A stretch of 7,179 bases of DNA, taken from NCBI GenBank assembly GCA_016200035.1, contig JACQFM010000097.1:1-7179 (forward strand), in the 5' to 3' direction. This stretch comes from Nitrososphaerota archaeon (lineage in GTDB: Archaea; Thermoproteota; Nitrososphaeria; Nitrososphaerales; Nitrosopumilaceae). A program made the translations under genes and the position numbers. Below are positions 1 to 5,043 of this stretch, in pieces (the first letter of the stretch is position 1; each line of letters opens with the position of its first letter). Below the pieces are notes generated by a model, which worked only from the letters and a program-made list of their open reading frames with translations, ran no database searches and was not told the origin of the DNA.

Positions 1-339
1 CCACGTGACACCGTATACCATGATGCACTACAGATTGTAAAGCCAAAGACCATAGCTCCTGATTCGGAGATACCGGTGTGGGTAAAGACTAATGCCAAGT
101 GGTGGTCTGAAGGTAAGATTGGAGATTCCGAATTTGTAAACGGTGTACAGTATCTTATCCAAAAGGGAATAATGAAGGTGCCAAGTACCACATCAGCAGG
201 TACTAGCGCATCTAAACAAATTCAAATTCCAGACTGGGTCAAGAACAATGCAGAGTGGTGGTCAGAAGACCTTATATCAGAAAATGACTTTGTACACGGA
301 ATACAGTGGCTTATCACAAACGGAATAATTGCGGTATAA
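1..339 (+). CDS. C-terminal part of a protein with two NAxWWS-type repeats (5' end outside window)
   Basis: The frame is open from base 1 to the TAA at 337-339, so the gene starts upstream; the GTG at 76 falls inside the first repeat and is not the real start. The visible 112 residues contain two tandem 37-residue repeats (nt 70-180 and 226-336) sharing 21 identical positions. Each has an IPxWVKxNAxWWS opening, a central FVxG(I/V)QxLI segment and a GI(M/I)xV end. A Thr/Ser/Ala-rich linker separates them. From memory, this repeat is common at the C-termini of secreted or surface proteins in Nitrososphaerota, where it probably forms a small helical module; its biochemical role is not known to me. 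The N-terminal enzyme or binding domain, if any, is not visible, so no product name is justified. A T-rich tract and small hairpin follow the stop. Confidence 0.85.
   Translation, partial: PRDTVYHDALQIVKPKTIAPDSEIPVWVKTNAKWWSEGKIGDSEFVNGVQYLIQKGIMKVPSTTSAGTSASKQIQIPDWVKNNAEWWSEDLISENDFVHGIQWLITNGIIAV
70..336 (+). repeat. Two 37-residue NAxWWS protein repeats
   Basis: Repeat units at nt 70-180 and 226-336 are separated by a 45-nt linker. They share 21 of 37 residues, including the WV, NA-x-WWSE, FV-x-G, Q-x-LI and GI positions. The DNA is much less alike than the protein, so this is an old domain duplication, not a recent copy. Confidence 0.85.
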
Positions 340-372
340 GAAAACCGAAGTAAATCTCCGTTTGATTATTTT

Positions 373-416
373 AAAAACCGAAGAACAGATTTATCTGTGG
401 GTTCATTTTATTTTTT
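373..416 (+). terminator. Hairpin plus T-rich tract after the repeat-protein gene
   Basis: A perfect 6-bp stem, ACAGAT/ATCTGT with a 2-nt loop (385-398), lies inside a weaker outer AACC/GGTT pairing (376-379 with 400-403). It is followed by a T-rich run up to 416. Archaeal termination depends mainly on T tracts, so this could end the upstream transcript. The same tract sits only a few bases before the next start codon and could also contribute promoter elements. Confidence 0.35.
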
Positions 417-421
417 AGATT

Positions 422-1624
422 GTGGGAATAAGCACTAGCCTCAATCTCATTCATGCCAATTTTTTCTTTGTAGATGTGGTAGGCCTTTCAGACCCAACCA
501 TGTCAACTAAGACTCAGATAAAAAAGATCGAGGTTTTAAACAAAAGCATCGCAGAATGTGAGATTTACAAAGAAACCCCAAAAGAACTGATACTGGCCCT
601 TCCTACCGGGGATGGGATGGCGTTAGGATTTCTTCAGGGTCCTGAACTTCCCCTCAAGCTAGCTATACAGCTGCAGCAAAAACTTGCCGTCTACAACAAA
701 GGAAAGATTCCTTCAGAAATCGTTTTGATTCGAGTAGGTTTACACGCCGGTAATGTCTTCATAGTAAACGACCTTCAGGGCAACAAGAACGTGTGGGGTC
801 CTGGAATAATTCTTGCTAGGAGAGTGATGGACTTTGGAGACAACGGCCACATACTGCTTAGCACCAGAATGGCCGAAGATTTGCGAGAGCTTTCAGATGA
901 ATACAAGCAGATAATCAAACCCGTTCATGACTTTACCATAAAGCATTGCCAAACTATGCTAATTTATTCAACATATGGAAAGGGTTTTGGAAATCCAAAA
1001 CATCCGATCAAAGGTGCAGCTCAGAGAAGCAAGATGGGCGAAGAGATTATCAAACGCCAAAAGACAACACTCTATCCATTTGTGGAAGTTGATCTTACCA
1101 TCAAAGATCCAAAGAAGATGCTTGTTCACTACAAAAGAGTTTACGAAGTTAAGAATATTTCAGATGAACCAATATACGATGTTCTTCATGGAATAGCAAC
1201 CGATGTTGAAAAGCCCTCCATAAATGATCTAAATGTCAGCGTTTATGATGAAAACAACCGAGAGTTGAAGATATCTAGTATCAACGTAGATGAACCTTAT
1301 CAGAAAGAATTTACCACGCGATTTAATCAACCGATTTTAAAAGGTGAAGACGGCCGTTACTATATCATCGAATATGAAGTGGAAGAACCAGAAAGATACT
1401 TTGAAAACGCTTTTTTGATAGACTGTAAAAAACTTGTGCTAAAAATGCAATATCCACTAAATGATACCATAAAAGAACCAGTACTTTACGACATTAACCA
1501 GGAAACCGAAGAAAAAAAGCCATCAAAAATAAAGCCCACGATAAGAAAGGATGGCGAAAACAACGTTGTGAGGTGGGCCAAGACCGATATTACAAAAGGG
1601 CAGACTTACAGAATAGAATGGTGA
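422..1624 (+). CDS. Class III adenylate/guanylate cyclase-like protein with a beta-rich C-terminal domain
   Basis: The 400-aa product opens with a class III nucleotidyl cyclase homology domain (about residues 13-185). Both metal-binding aspartates are present: D18 in FFVDVVG and D64 in PTGDGM. The RVGLHAG strand follows at 104-110, and R134 in WGPGIILARRV aligns with the transition-state arginine. Other key positions differ from textbook cyclases: the asparagine of the N-x-x-x-R motif is I130, the adenine-selecting lysine position is L60, and its aspartate partner is N123. It may therefore be a cyclase with unusual substrate choice, or a nucleotide sensor. Residues about 215-400 (start near TLYPFVEVD, end near RIEW) look all-beta, with alternating hydrophobic strands; I do not recognise the domain. 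It lacks a signal peptide and membrane segments, so it is probably cytosolic. GTG at 422 is chosen because an in-frame TAG ends at 418 and the catalytic strand begins by residue 14. The gene converges with the membrane-protein gene 18 bp away. Confidence 0.85.
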   Translation: MGISTSLNLIHANFFFVDVVGLSDPTMSTKTQIKKIEVLNKSIAECEIYKETPKELILALPTGDGMALGFLQGPELPLKLAIQLQQKLAVYNKGKIPSEIVLIRVGLHAGNVFIVNDLQGNKNVWGPGIILARRVMDFGDNGHILLSTRMAEDLRELSDEYKQIIKPVHDFTIKHCQTMLIYSTYGKGFGNPKHPIKGAAQRSKMGEEIIKRQKTTLYPFVEVDLTIKDPKKMLVHYKRVYEVKNISDEPIYDVLHGIATDVEKPSINDLNVSVYDENNRELKISSINVDEPYQKEFTTRFNQPILKGEDGRYYIIEYEVEEPERYFENAFLIDCKKLVLKMQYPLNDTIKEPVLYDINQETEEKKPSKIKPTIRKDGENNVVRWAKTDITKGQTYRIEW

Positions 1625-1642
1625 TCGCAGTGCTACGAGCCT

Positions 1643-2182
1643 TCAATCTACCCACATATCGGTGTGAATAAAGGAATTCGAAGATGCATCATAGCGACTG
1701 ATCAAACCATACCCACTTTTGCCACCATCGAACTCGTACATAAAATAAAGATAAATGAAGATCTTGGCACTATCGAGCTTGACTCTCTCAATTAAATCAG
1801 AATCAATAAAAAACCAATACCGTTTCTCCATGTTTGGCAACAAAGGTCCGAGATTAAAGTCACTTGTCTTTTCAGACTTTAAAATATCTCTAGTAAGAGG
1901 TTCAGTTTTGCGAGCAAATTTTGCCACAACACTTGTGGCAGGCGTCTCGCCAAAATTTTTTAACGTGATGACAAACTGATGATTCTTCTCTTCAGTCACC
2001 GACTCGAGCTGTATGCCACTGCAAGGACCTACCCATGGTCTAAATCTCTGCTTTGTCTGTATTCTGCTTAATTTTCCTACCTCACCATAATCCTTGACAG
2101 TCTTCCAGAGCAGAATAACGATGAGACTTTCTACAATTAATTTTGATACTTCAAACCAAAAGTTTGTCTCTATCGATTCCAT
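1643..2182 (-). CDS. Small membrane-anchored protein with a beta-sandwich-like soluble domain
   Basis: The 179-aa protein has one hydrophobic segment near its N-terminus (about residues 8-27). Lys/Arg-rich sequence follows (residues 27-48), which by the positive-inside rule puts the soluble part in the cytoplasm. That part carries an RPWVG motif (48-52), a strand-like ITLKNFGETPA segment (72-82) and an aromatic IYLYFMYEFDGG segment. This RPWV...LxNxGxxPA pattern occurs in many hypothetical membrane-anchored proteins of bacteria and archaea; no function is known to me. The ATG at 2182 is supported by a TATA-like box about 30 nt upstream and by the membrane segment starting right away. The gene is convergent with the cyclase-like gene, leaving no room for separate terminators, so the transcripts may overlap. 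A functional link to the cyclase is only a guess. Confidence 0.7.
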   Translation of the reverse strand: MESIETNFWFEVSKLIVESLIVILLWKTVKDYGEVGKLSRIQTKQRFRPWVGPCSGIQLESVTEEKNHQFVITLKNFGETPATSVVAKFARKTEPLTRDILKSEKTSDFNLGPLLPNMEKRYWFFIDSDLIERVKLDSAKIFIYLYFMYEFDGGKSGYGLISRYDASSNSFIHTDMWVD

Positions 2183-2210
2183 TTCTTGAAGAATTAACTA
2201 AACGTATGTA

Positions 2211-2220
2211 GATAAAAATA
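2211..2220 (-). promoter_or_regulatory. TATA-like box of the membrane-protein gene
   Basis: On the minus strand this reads TATTTTTATC, roughly 29-38 nt before the ATG at 2182. That spacing fits an archaeal TATA box driving a transcript with a very short leader. No Shine-Dalgarno motif precedes the ATG, which agrees with leaderless or short-leader translation. Confidence 0.35.
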
Positions 2221-2267
2221 CTTTCTTGACCGTGTCCTAAATTGACGCAGTTATCCTAAAAGAGCTA

Positions 2268-2336
2268 TTATTGCTCTAGATCAGGTTCAGGACTCTTTGG
2301 TCTCTTTTTAAAGTCTCCATCTCTATATTTACTCAA
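2268..2336 (-). CDS. Possible 22-aa small protein or remnant of a gene C-terminus
   Basis: The minus-strand frame is open from just after a TGA (2370-2372) to a TAA at 2268-2270. The only plausible start is TTG at 2334-2336, preceded on the minus strand by GAGG with an 8-nt spacer. The product is hydrophilic, beginning SKYRDGDF and ending RPKSPEPDLEQ. It looks like a genuine protein tail, and codons upstream of the TTG (an NCEEFR stretch) also look protein-like. It could be a real microprotein, or the surviving 3' end of a gene whose 5' part decayed. I do not recognise a family. Confidence 0.3.
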   Translation of the reverse strand: MSKYRDGDFKKRPKSPEPDLEQ

Positions 2337-2396
2337 TCTGAATTCCTCACAATTGTATGCGTAATGATATCACAAGAAGATGAGTGTGTCATTTAC

Positions 2397-2412
2397 TGAG
2401 ACACCTGTCTCA
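2397..2412. repeat. Perfect 7-bp inverted repeat (TGAGACA-CC-TGTCTCA)
   Basis: Two perfectly complementary 7-mers are separated by two bases. The left part can alternatively pair with upstream sequence: GATGAG (2379-2384) with CTCATC (2409-2414) and GTGTC (2386-2390) with GACAC (2400-2404). The site is about 60 bp upstream of the small minus-strand frame and about 155 bp upstream of the DUF6659-like gene. It could be an operator or an RNA hairpin; it has no T tract and so is unlikely to be a terminator. Confidence 0.55.
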
Positions 2413-2533
2413 TCATACTGAAAAAGAAGGATATGGCGGAAACAATAGGTTGCACAATGCTGATTGTAGGCGTTTTAACAGGTTCCGCTTAATTTAGCGT
2501 CATTAGATAAGTAGCGGGTTCTTACTAAGATCT

Positions 2534-2543
2534 ACTTTTTATT
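2534..2543 (+). promoter_or_regulatory. TATA-like box of the DUF6659-like gene
   Basis: ACTTTTTATT is centred about 29 bp before the ATG at 2567. This places transcription start at or a few bases before the start codon, matching a leaderless or near-leaderless archaeal mRNA. No Shine-Dalgarno motif is seen. Confidence 0.4.
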
Positions 2544-2566
2544 GTTGAACGTGATATCATTGTGGT

Positions 2567-2950
2567 ATGATGTCGCAGAACGAAAAGGCAAATGAGTATT
2601 GGCTTTTTGATCAAAAATGCAAAAAGCTACTACAAGAAAAGGAGATTAGGTTTGCCGGTCTGATTAATAACATGGGAAGGCTTGTTGCCGGTGGTTTCAA
2701 AGAAGAAATTAAACCTCTTGAAGATGACGCAGAAAGACAGAAAATGTACATGGAGCTTGCCTTAATGGTATCTATGAGAAAAGAGTTTGATTACAGCTTG
2801 GGGCCTGTAAAATATTCCGCATCCAGAAGAGAGAAGGCAATAATGATGAGTTTTCCCATAAATAACAACGTACTACTCATATCTGCAGAACCTGATTCAG
2901 ATATTGACAGGACTGCAAATAAAATAATGAAACTTATCGGACTTGTGTAG
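2567..2950 (+). CDS. DUF6659-like family protein (Nitrososphaerota)
   Basis: The 127-aa product matches my memory of a family found in Nitrososphaerota and labelled DUF6659. The hallmark stretches are IRFAGLINNMGRLVAGGF (27-44), the acidic PLEDDAERQKMYMELAL region (50-66), SMRKEFDYSLGPVKY (69-83), SRREK (86-90), MMSFP (93-97) and LLISAEPD (103-110). The alternation of strand, glycine turn, helix and strand resembles a roadblock/longin or profilin-like fold, which is inference. It has no signal peptide, membrane segment or cysteine cluster (one Cys, C18), so it is a small cytosolic protein. Its function is unknown; roadblock-like relatives often bind small GTPases or signalling partners. ATG at 2567 is immediately followed by a second ATG, which could equally serve. 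The gene stands alone with its own TATA-like box. Confidence 0.8.
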   Translation: MMSQNEKANEYWLFDQKCKKLLQEKEIRFAGLINNMGRLVAGGFKEEIKPLEDDAERQKMYMELALMVSMRKEFDYSLGPVKYSASRREKAIMMSFPINNNVLLISAEPDSDIDRTANKIMKLIGLV

Positions 2951-2964
2951 AATAGGAGTCGCTT

Positions 2965-2980
2965 AGTCAATTTTTTATGA
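2965..2980 (+). terminator. T-run after the DUF6659-like gene, or TATA region of the next gene
   Basis: A run of six T (2971-2976) lies about 20 bp after the DUF6659-like stop codon. It could end that transcript as an intrinsic archaeal T-tract terminator. The same TTTTTTATGA stretch is about 50 bp before the start of the zinc-ribbon gene and could act as its TATA box with a leader near 27 nt. The sequence alone cannot separate these roles. Confidence 0.25.
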
Positions 2981-3026
2981 ATTTAATGGCAAGATTATCA
3001 GCTAGAATATTGAATACTAAGCTAAT

Positions 3027-3197
3027 GTGTTGAAGTACACTAAAATATTAAACGATATTAAGAAACCTGTAATCCATTTGACAAAAACAAGATGCTCTAC
3101 ATGTGGTAATGAAGAAGCAATAATAGTTGAAGATGCTAAATACAATGGTCTTCGTGGAAAGTGCCCTAAATGTGGCGCAGATTGGCCAGAGTCTTGA
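3027..3197 (+). CDS. Small zinc-ribbon protein (56 aa)
   Basis: A 56-residue protein in a frame opened by TAA at 3018-3020 and closed by TGA at 3195-3197. Start choices are GTG at 3027 or TTG at 3030; there is no in-frame ATG, so the gene is easy to miss. Two knuckles, CSTCG (C23, C26) and CPKCG (C46, C49), are separated by 19 residues containing KYNGLRG. This is the classic treble or zinc-ribbon spacing for one structural Zn(II). The N-terminal 20 residues are basic and helix-like. Such mini zinc ribbons often bind nucleic acid or a partner protein; the specific role is unknown. I recall similar short proteins ending in a W-P-E-S-type tail in Nitrososphaerota. It sits between the DUF6659-like gene and the BtuF-like gene on the same strand, and is probably transcribed separately from the latter, which has its own TATA-like box. 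Confidence 0.75.
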   Translation: MLKYTKILNDIKKPVIHLTKTRCSTCGNEEAIIVEDAKYNGLRGKCPKCGADWPES

Positions 3198-3211
3198 ATA
3201 TTTTAGAAGTA

Positions 3212-3221
3212 TGTTTAAAGT
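3212..3221 (+). promoter_or_regulatory. TATA-like box of the BtuF-like/methyltransferase operon
   Basis: TTTAAAG (3214-3220) is centred about 27 bp before the GTG at 3244. That is the spacing expected for an archaeal TATA box with transcription starting at the start codon. No Shine-Dalgarno motif lies between them, consistent with a leaderless mRNA. Confidence 0.45.
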
Positions 3222-3243
3222 ATGAAGTTATCTAAGTGATAAC

Positions 3244-4164
3244 GTGAGCAAGAGAATCGTTTCGTTTCTTCCAAGTGCTACTGAAATTCTATATGATCTT
3301 GGAGTGAGTGATCTACTAGTTGGTGTAACACACGAGTGTGACTTTCCTGATGATGCAAAAAGAAAACCTAGAGTAATACGCTCGTCGTTTGACCATAACA
3401 AAATGAGCAGTAACCAAATAGACAAAAAAATTGTAGAGCTGCTCCACTCTGGAAGCGATATTTATGAGGTTGATGACATGGTTCTAAGCAAAGCTAATCC
3501 TGATCTTATCGTTGCTCAAGGACTTTGTGAGGTCTGTTCGCCATTTACTAAAGAAATAGATAGAGCAGTCTCAATTCTGAAAAAAAAGCCAGAGATTGTA
3601 ATTCTTAATCCACAAAACCTTGATGATATTTTACAAAGTATATTGGAAGTGGCAAAATATGTTGGAAGAGAAAGGGAAGCACAAGATATGGTAAATTCTT
3701 TAAGAAAACGTATCCAGTACGTGAAAAACAAAATCACAGGGATAAGACCAAAGGTCCTGTGTATAGAATGGCTTGATCCACTTTTTACGGCAGGCCATTG
3801 GGTTCCTCAGATGGTTGAGACTGCAGGAGGAACAAACGGAATAAGCACTATTGGCGAGCCTTCAAGAAGAATGAAAATTCAAGAAGTGGCAGCATTTGAT
3901 CCTGAAATGATAATATTGATGCCATGCGGATTTGACATATCACGAACATTAAAGGAGTATACTATTCTTGCAAGCAGTATCGAGTGGAAATCATTGCAAG
4001 CAATAAAAAATAACAAGATCTTTGTAGTTGATGCCAATTCTTACTTTAGCAAACCTGGCCCAAGAACGGTAGCAGGTCTTGAAATTCTAGCAAAAATAAT
4101 TCATCCAGAATTATTTGGAGATTTGCAGGTTCCTCAAGATTCATTTGTTCAGATAAATTCTTGA
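3244..4164 (+). CDS. BtuF-type cobalamin-binding-like protein without a signal peptide
   Basis: The 306-aa product is a full-length member of the periplasmic-binding-protein-like BtuF/FecB family (COG0614 type). The opening RIVSFLPSATEILYDLG is the family's first strand-helix unit. Further hallmarks are VTHECDFP (28-35), LYEVD-like IYEVDD, PDLIVAQGLCEVC (86-98), EWLDPLFTAGHWVPQMVETAGG (175-196), MPCGF (226-230) and YFSKPGPR (267-274). These mark the subgroup usually annotated as cobalamin-binding protein, a two-lobed binder for corrinoids or metal chelates. Unlike transporter subunits it has no signal peptide or lipobox: the first family strand begins at residue 4. It is therefore probably cytosolic, and no ABC permease or ATPase is nearby. 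Conserved cysteines (C32, C95, C98, C228) could bind a metal; this is inference. GTG at 3244 is fixed by the family N-terminus and the TATA spacing. Seven bases separate it from the methyltransferase-like gene, suggesting co-transcription. Confidence 0.85.
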   Translation: MSKRIVSFLPSATEILYDLGVSDLLVGVTHECDFPDDAKRKPRVIRSSFDHNKMSSNQIDKKIVELLHSGSDIYEVDDMVLSKANPDLIVAQGLCEVCSPFTKEIDRAVSILKKKPEIVILNPQNLDDILQSILEVAKYVGREREAQDMVNSLRKRIQYVKNKITGIRPKVLCIEWLDPLFTAGHWVPQMVETAGGTNGISTIGEPSRRMKIQEVAAFDPEMIILMPCGFDISRTLKEYTILASSIEWKSLQAIKNNKIFVVDANSYFSKPGPRTVAGLEILAKIIHPELFGDLQVPQDSFVQINS

Positions 4165-4171
4165 TTATTAG

Positions 4172-4924
4172 ATGCACCAATCTAGCCTAGAGTACCTAAG
4201 ATGTGTTAACTGCATTTCCAAACTAGAATTAGAACCATACAAGGAGTCAAACGAAGTAGATGAGGGATTTCTTTTCTGCACCAATTGCAGAATGAGATAT
4301 CCAATAATCTCAAAAATTCCTATCATGTGGCCAAATTTTTCCTCCTATCTATCGAATCGAGCTAGACTGGGCGGCTATTTGATGCTGCAGTCCAAAAATC
4401 CTGGGTTGAAATCATTTGTAAAAAAAAGCCTCAAAGAGATTAATAAAAATACTACTGATGTAACCAAAGTTGAAGAGCGCTGGGTTCAAACCTACAAGAA
4501 TAGCCTCAAGTCCAAATTTTATTCACATATGAGAGAACGTATTAGAAAGCTTCCAAGGTGCGATGCCGTACTAGAACACGGTTGCTCAATTGGCTACATT
4601 GCCAAGGAATTGGCTAAAAGGAACGATCTTGCATTTGGCATAGACCAATCTTTTTATGCAATATCAGAGGCTAAGAAAAATAATTCTCGAAATCTAGACT
4701 TTTTTGTAGCAAATTCTCTCGCACCTCCATTCGGGAAGAGAAAATTCGGATTAATAGTGGCACAAAATAAATTAGATCCAAAACTGCTACGATCAGAAAT
4801 AGAACGCTGTGGTTTCAAATTAATTAATGACACAAAAAAACCAAGATTCATTCCTTGGAAGTTGAACATAAACTCGCGTCTTAGCCTACATTACAAGGTT
4901 GACTTGGTAATTGCAAGAAACTAG
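4172..4924 (+). CDS. Trm112-like zinc domain fused to a SAM-dependent methyltransferase, apparently with an internal deletion
   Basis: The 250-aa protein starts with a Trm112-like zinc module: C11-x-x-C14 and C36-x-x-C39, then RYPIISKIPIM (42-52). After a helical linker comes a class I methyltransferase core: motif I VLEHGCSIGYIAKEL (133-147), the acidic end of strand 2 at FGIDQS (155-160), and strand 4 FGLIVAQN (192-199). The text then jumps to KLDPKLLRSEIERCGF (200-215) and a final IPWKLNINSR...YKVDLVIARN. A class I fold normally has about 60-70 residues after strand 4, with a strand-5 GGxLxxxDPY-type segment; that is absent here. The reading frame stays open, so the loss is in frame, with the seam near nt 4766-4774. 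The cofactor site may survive but the core would be incomplete, so activity is doubtful. ATG at 4172 is 7 nt after the upstream stop. The substrate is unknown. Confidence 0.75.
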   Translation: MHQSSLEYLRCVNCISKLELEPYKESNEVDEGFLFCTNCRMRYPIISKIPIMWPNFSSYLSNRARLGGYLMLQSKNPGLKSFVKKSLKEINKNTTDVTKVEERWVQTYKNSLKSKFYSHMRERIRKLPRCDAVLEHGCSIGYIAKELAKRNDLAFGIDQSFYAISEAKKNNSRNLDFFVANSLAPPFGKRKFGLIVAQNKLDPKLLRSEIERCGFKLINDTKKPRFIPWKLNINSRLSLHYKVDLVIARN

Positions 4925-4927
4925 AAT

Positions 4928-4940
4928 CTATTTTTTTACA
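4928..4940 (+). terminator. T7 tract ending the BtuF-like/methyltransferase operon
   Basis: Seven consecutive T (4931-4937) begin 6 bp after the methyltransferase-like stop codon, followed by A-rich sequence. T runs directly after a gene are the usual intrinsic archaeal termination signal. Confidence 0.45.
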
Positions 4941-5043
4941 AAAAGCTAACTAGAAATTATATAATCGGATGCAAACAATGCCAATTCAAAACTTGCAAAT
5001 TTTAGTATTTCAGTGTTACTTAACCATCATACTTTATCCTTAA

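Larger units (their letters stand above)
2183..2566. other. 384-bp stretch without a convincing large gene
   Basis: This divergent spacer separates the minus-strand membrane-protein gene from the plus-strand DUF6659-like gene. It holds a TATA-like box for each flanking gene (2211-2220 minus, 2534-2543 plus), a short minus-strand open frame (2268-2336), a weak AGAGC/GCTCT stem (2261-2277) and a perfect TGAGACA/TGTCTCA hairpin (2397-2412). The region may contain remains of a decayed gene, since short protein-like stretches are broken by stops. I see no tRNA cloverleaf. Confidence 0.6.

Noticed and set aside
340..383. Direct repeat of AAAACCGAAG (341-350 and 374-383)
   Set aside because: Only two 10-bp copies in an AT-rich spacer, with no further units or conserved spacing; not enough to call a repeat element or CRISPR.
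2433..2492. 19-codon plus-strand frame MAETIGCTMLIVGVLTGSA, preceded by a purine-rich AAGAAGG stretch
   Set aside because: It is short and ends abruptly, with no recognisable family or promoter at the right distance. An in-frame stop separates it from a small upstream frame starting at 2364. It could be a remnant but cannot be supported.
4956..4965. Palindromic ATTATATAAT as the promoter of the coiled-coil gene
   Set aside because: It is about 80 bp before the start codon, too far for the short leaders seen elsewhere in this window; a weaker ACTTAA near 5018 fits the spacing better, but neither is convincing.
4969..5043. 24-codon frame whose TAA directly abuts the ATG at 5044, a possible upstream peptide
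   Set aside because: No ribosome-binding motif or well-placed promoter, and the composition looks like translated AT-rich spacer; likely chance.
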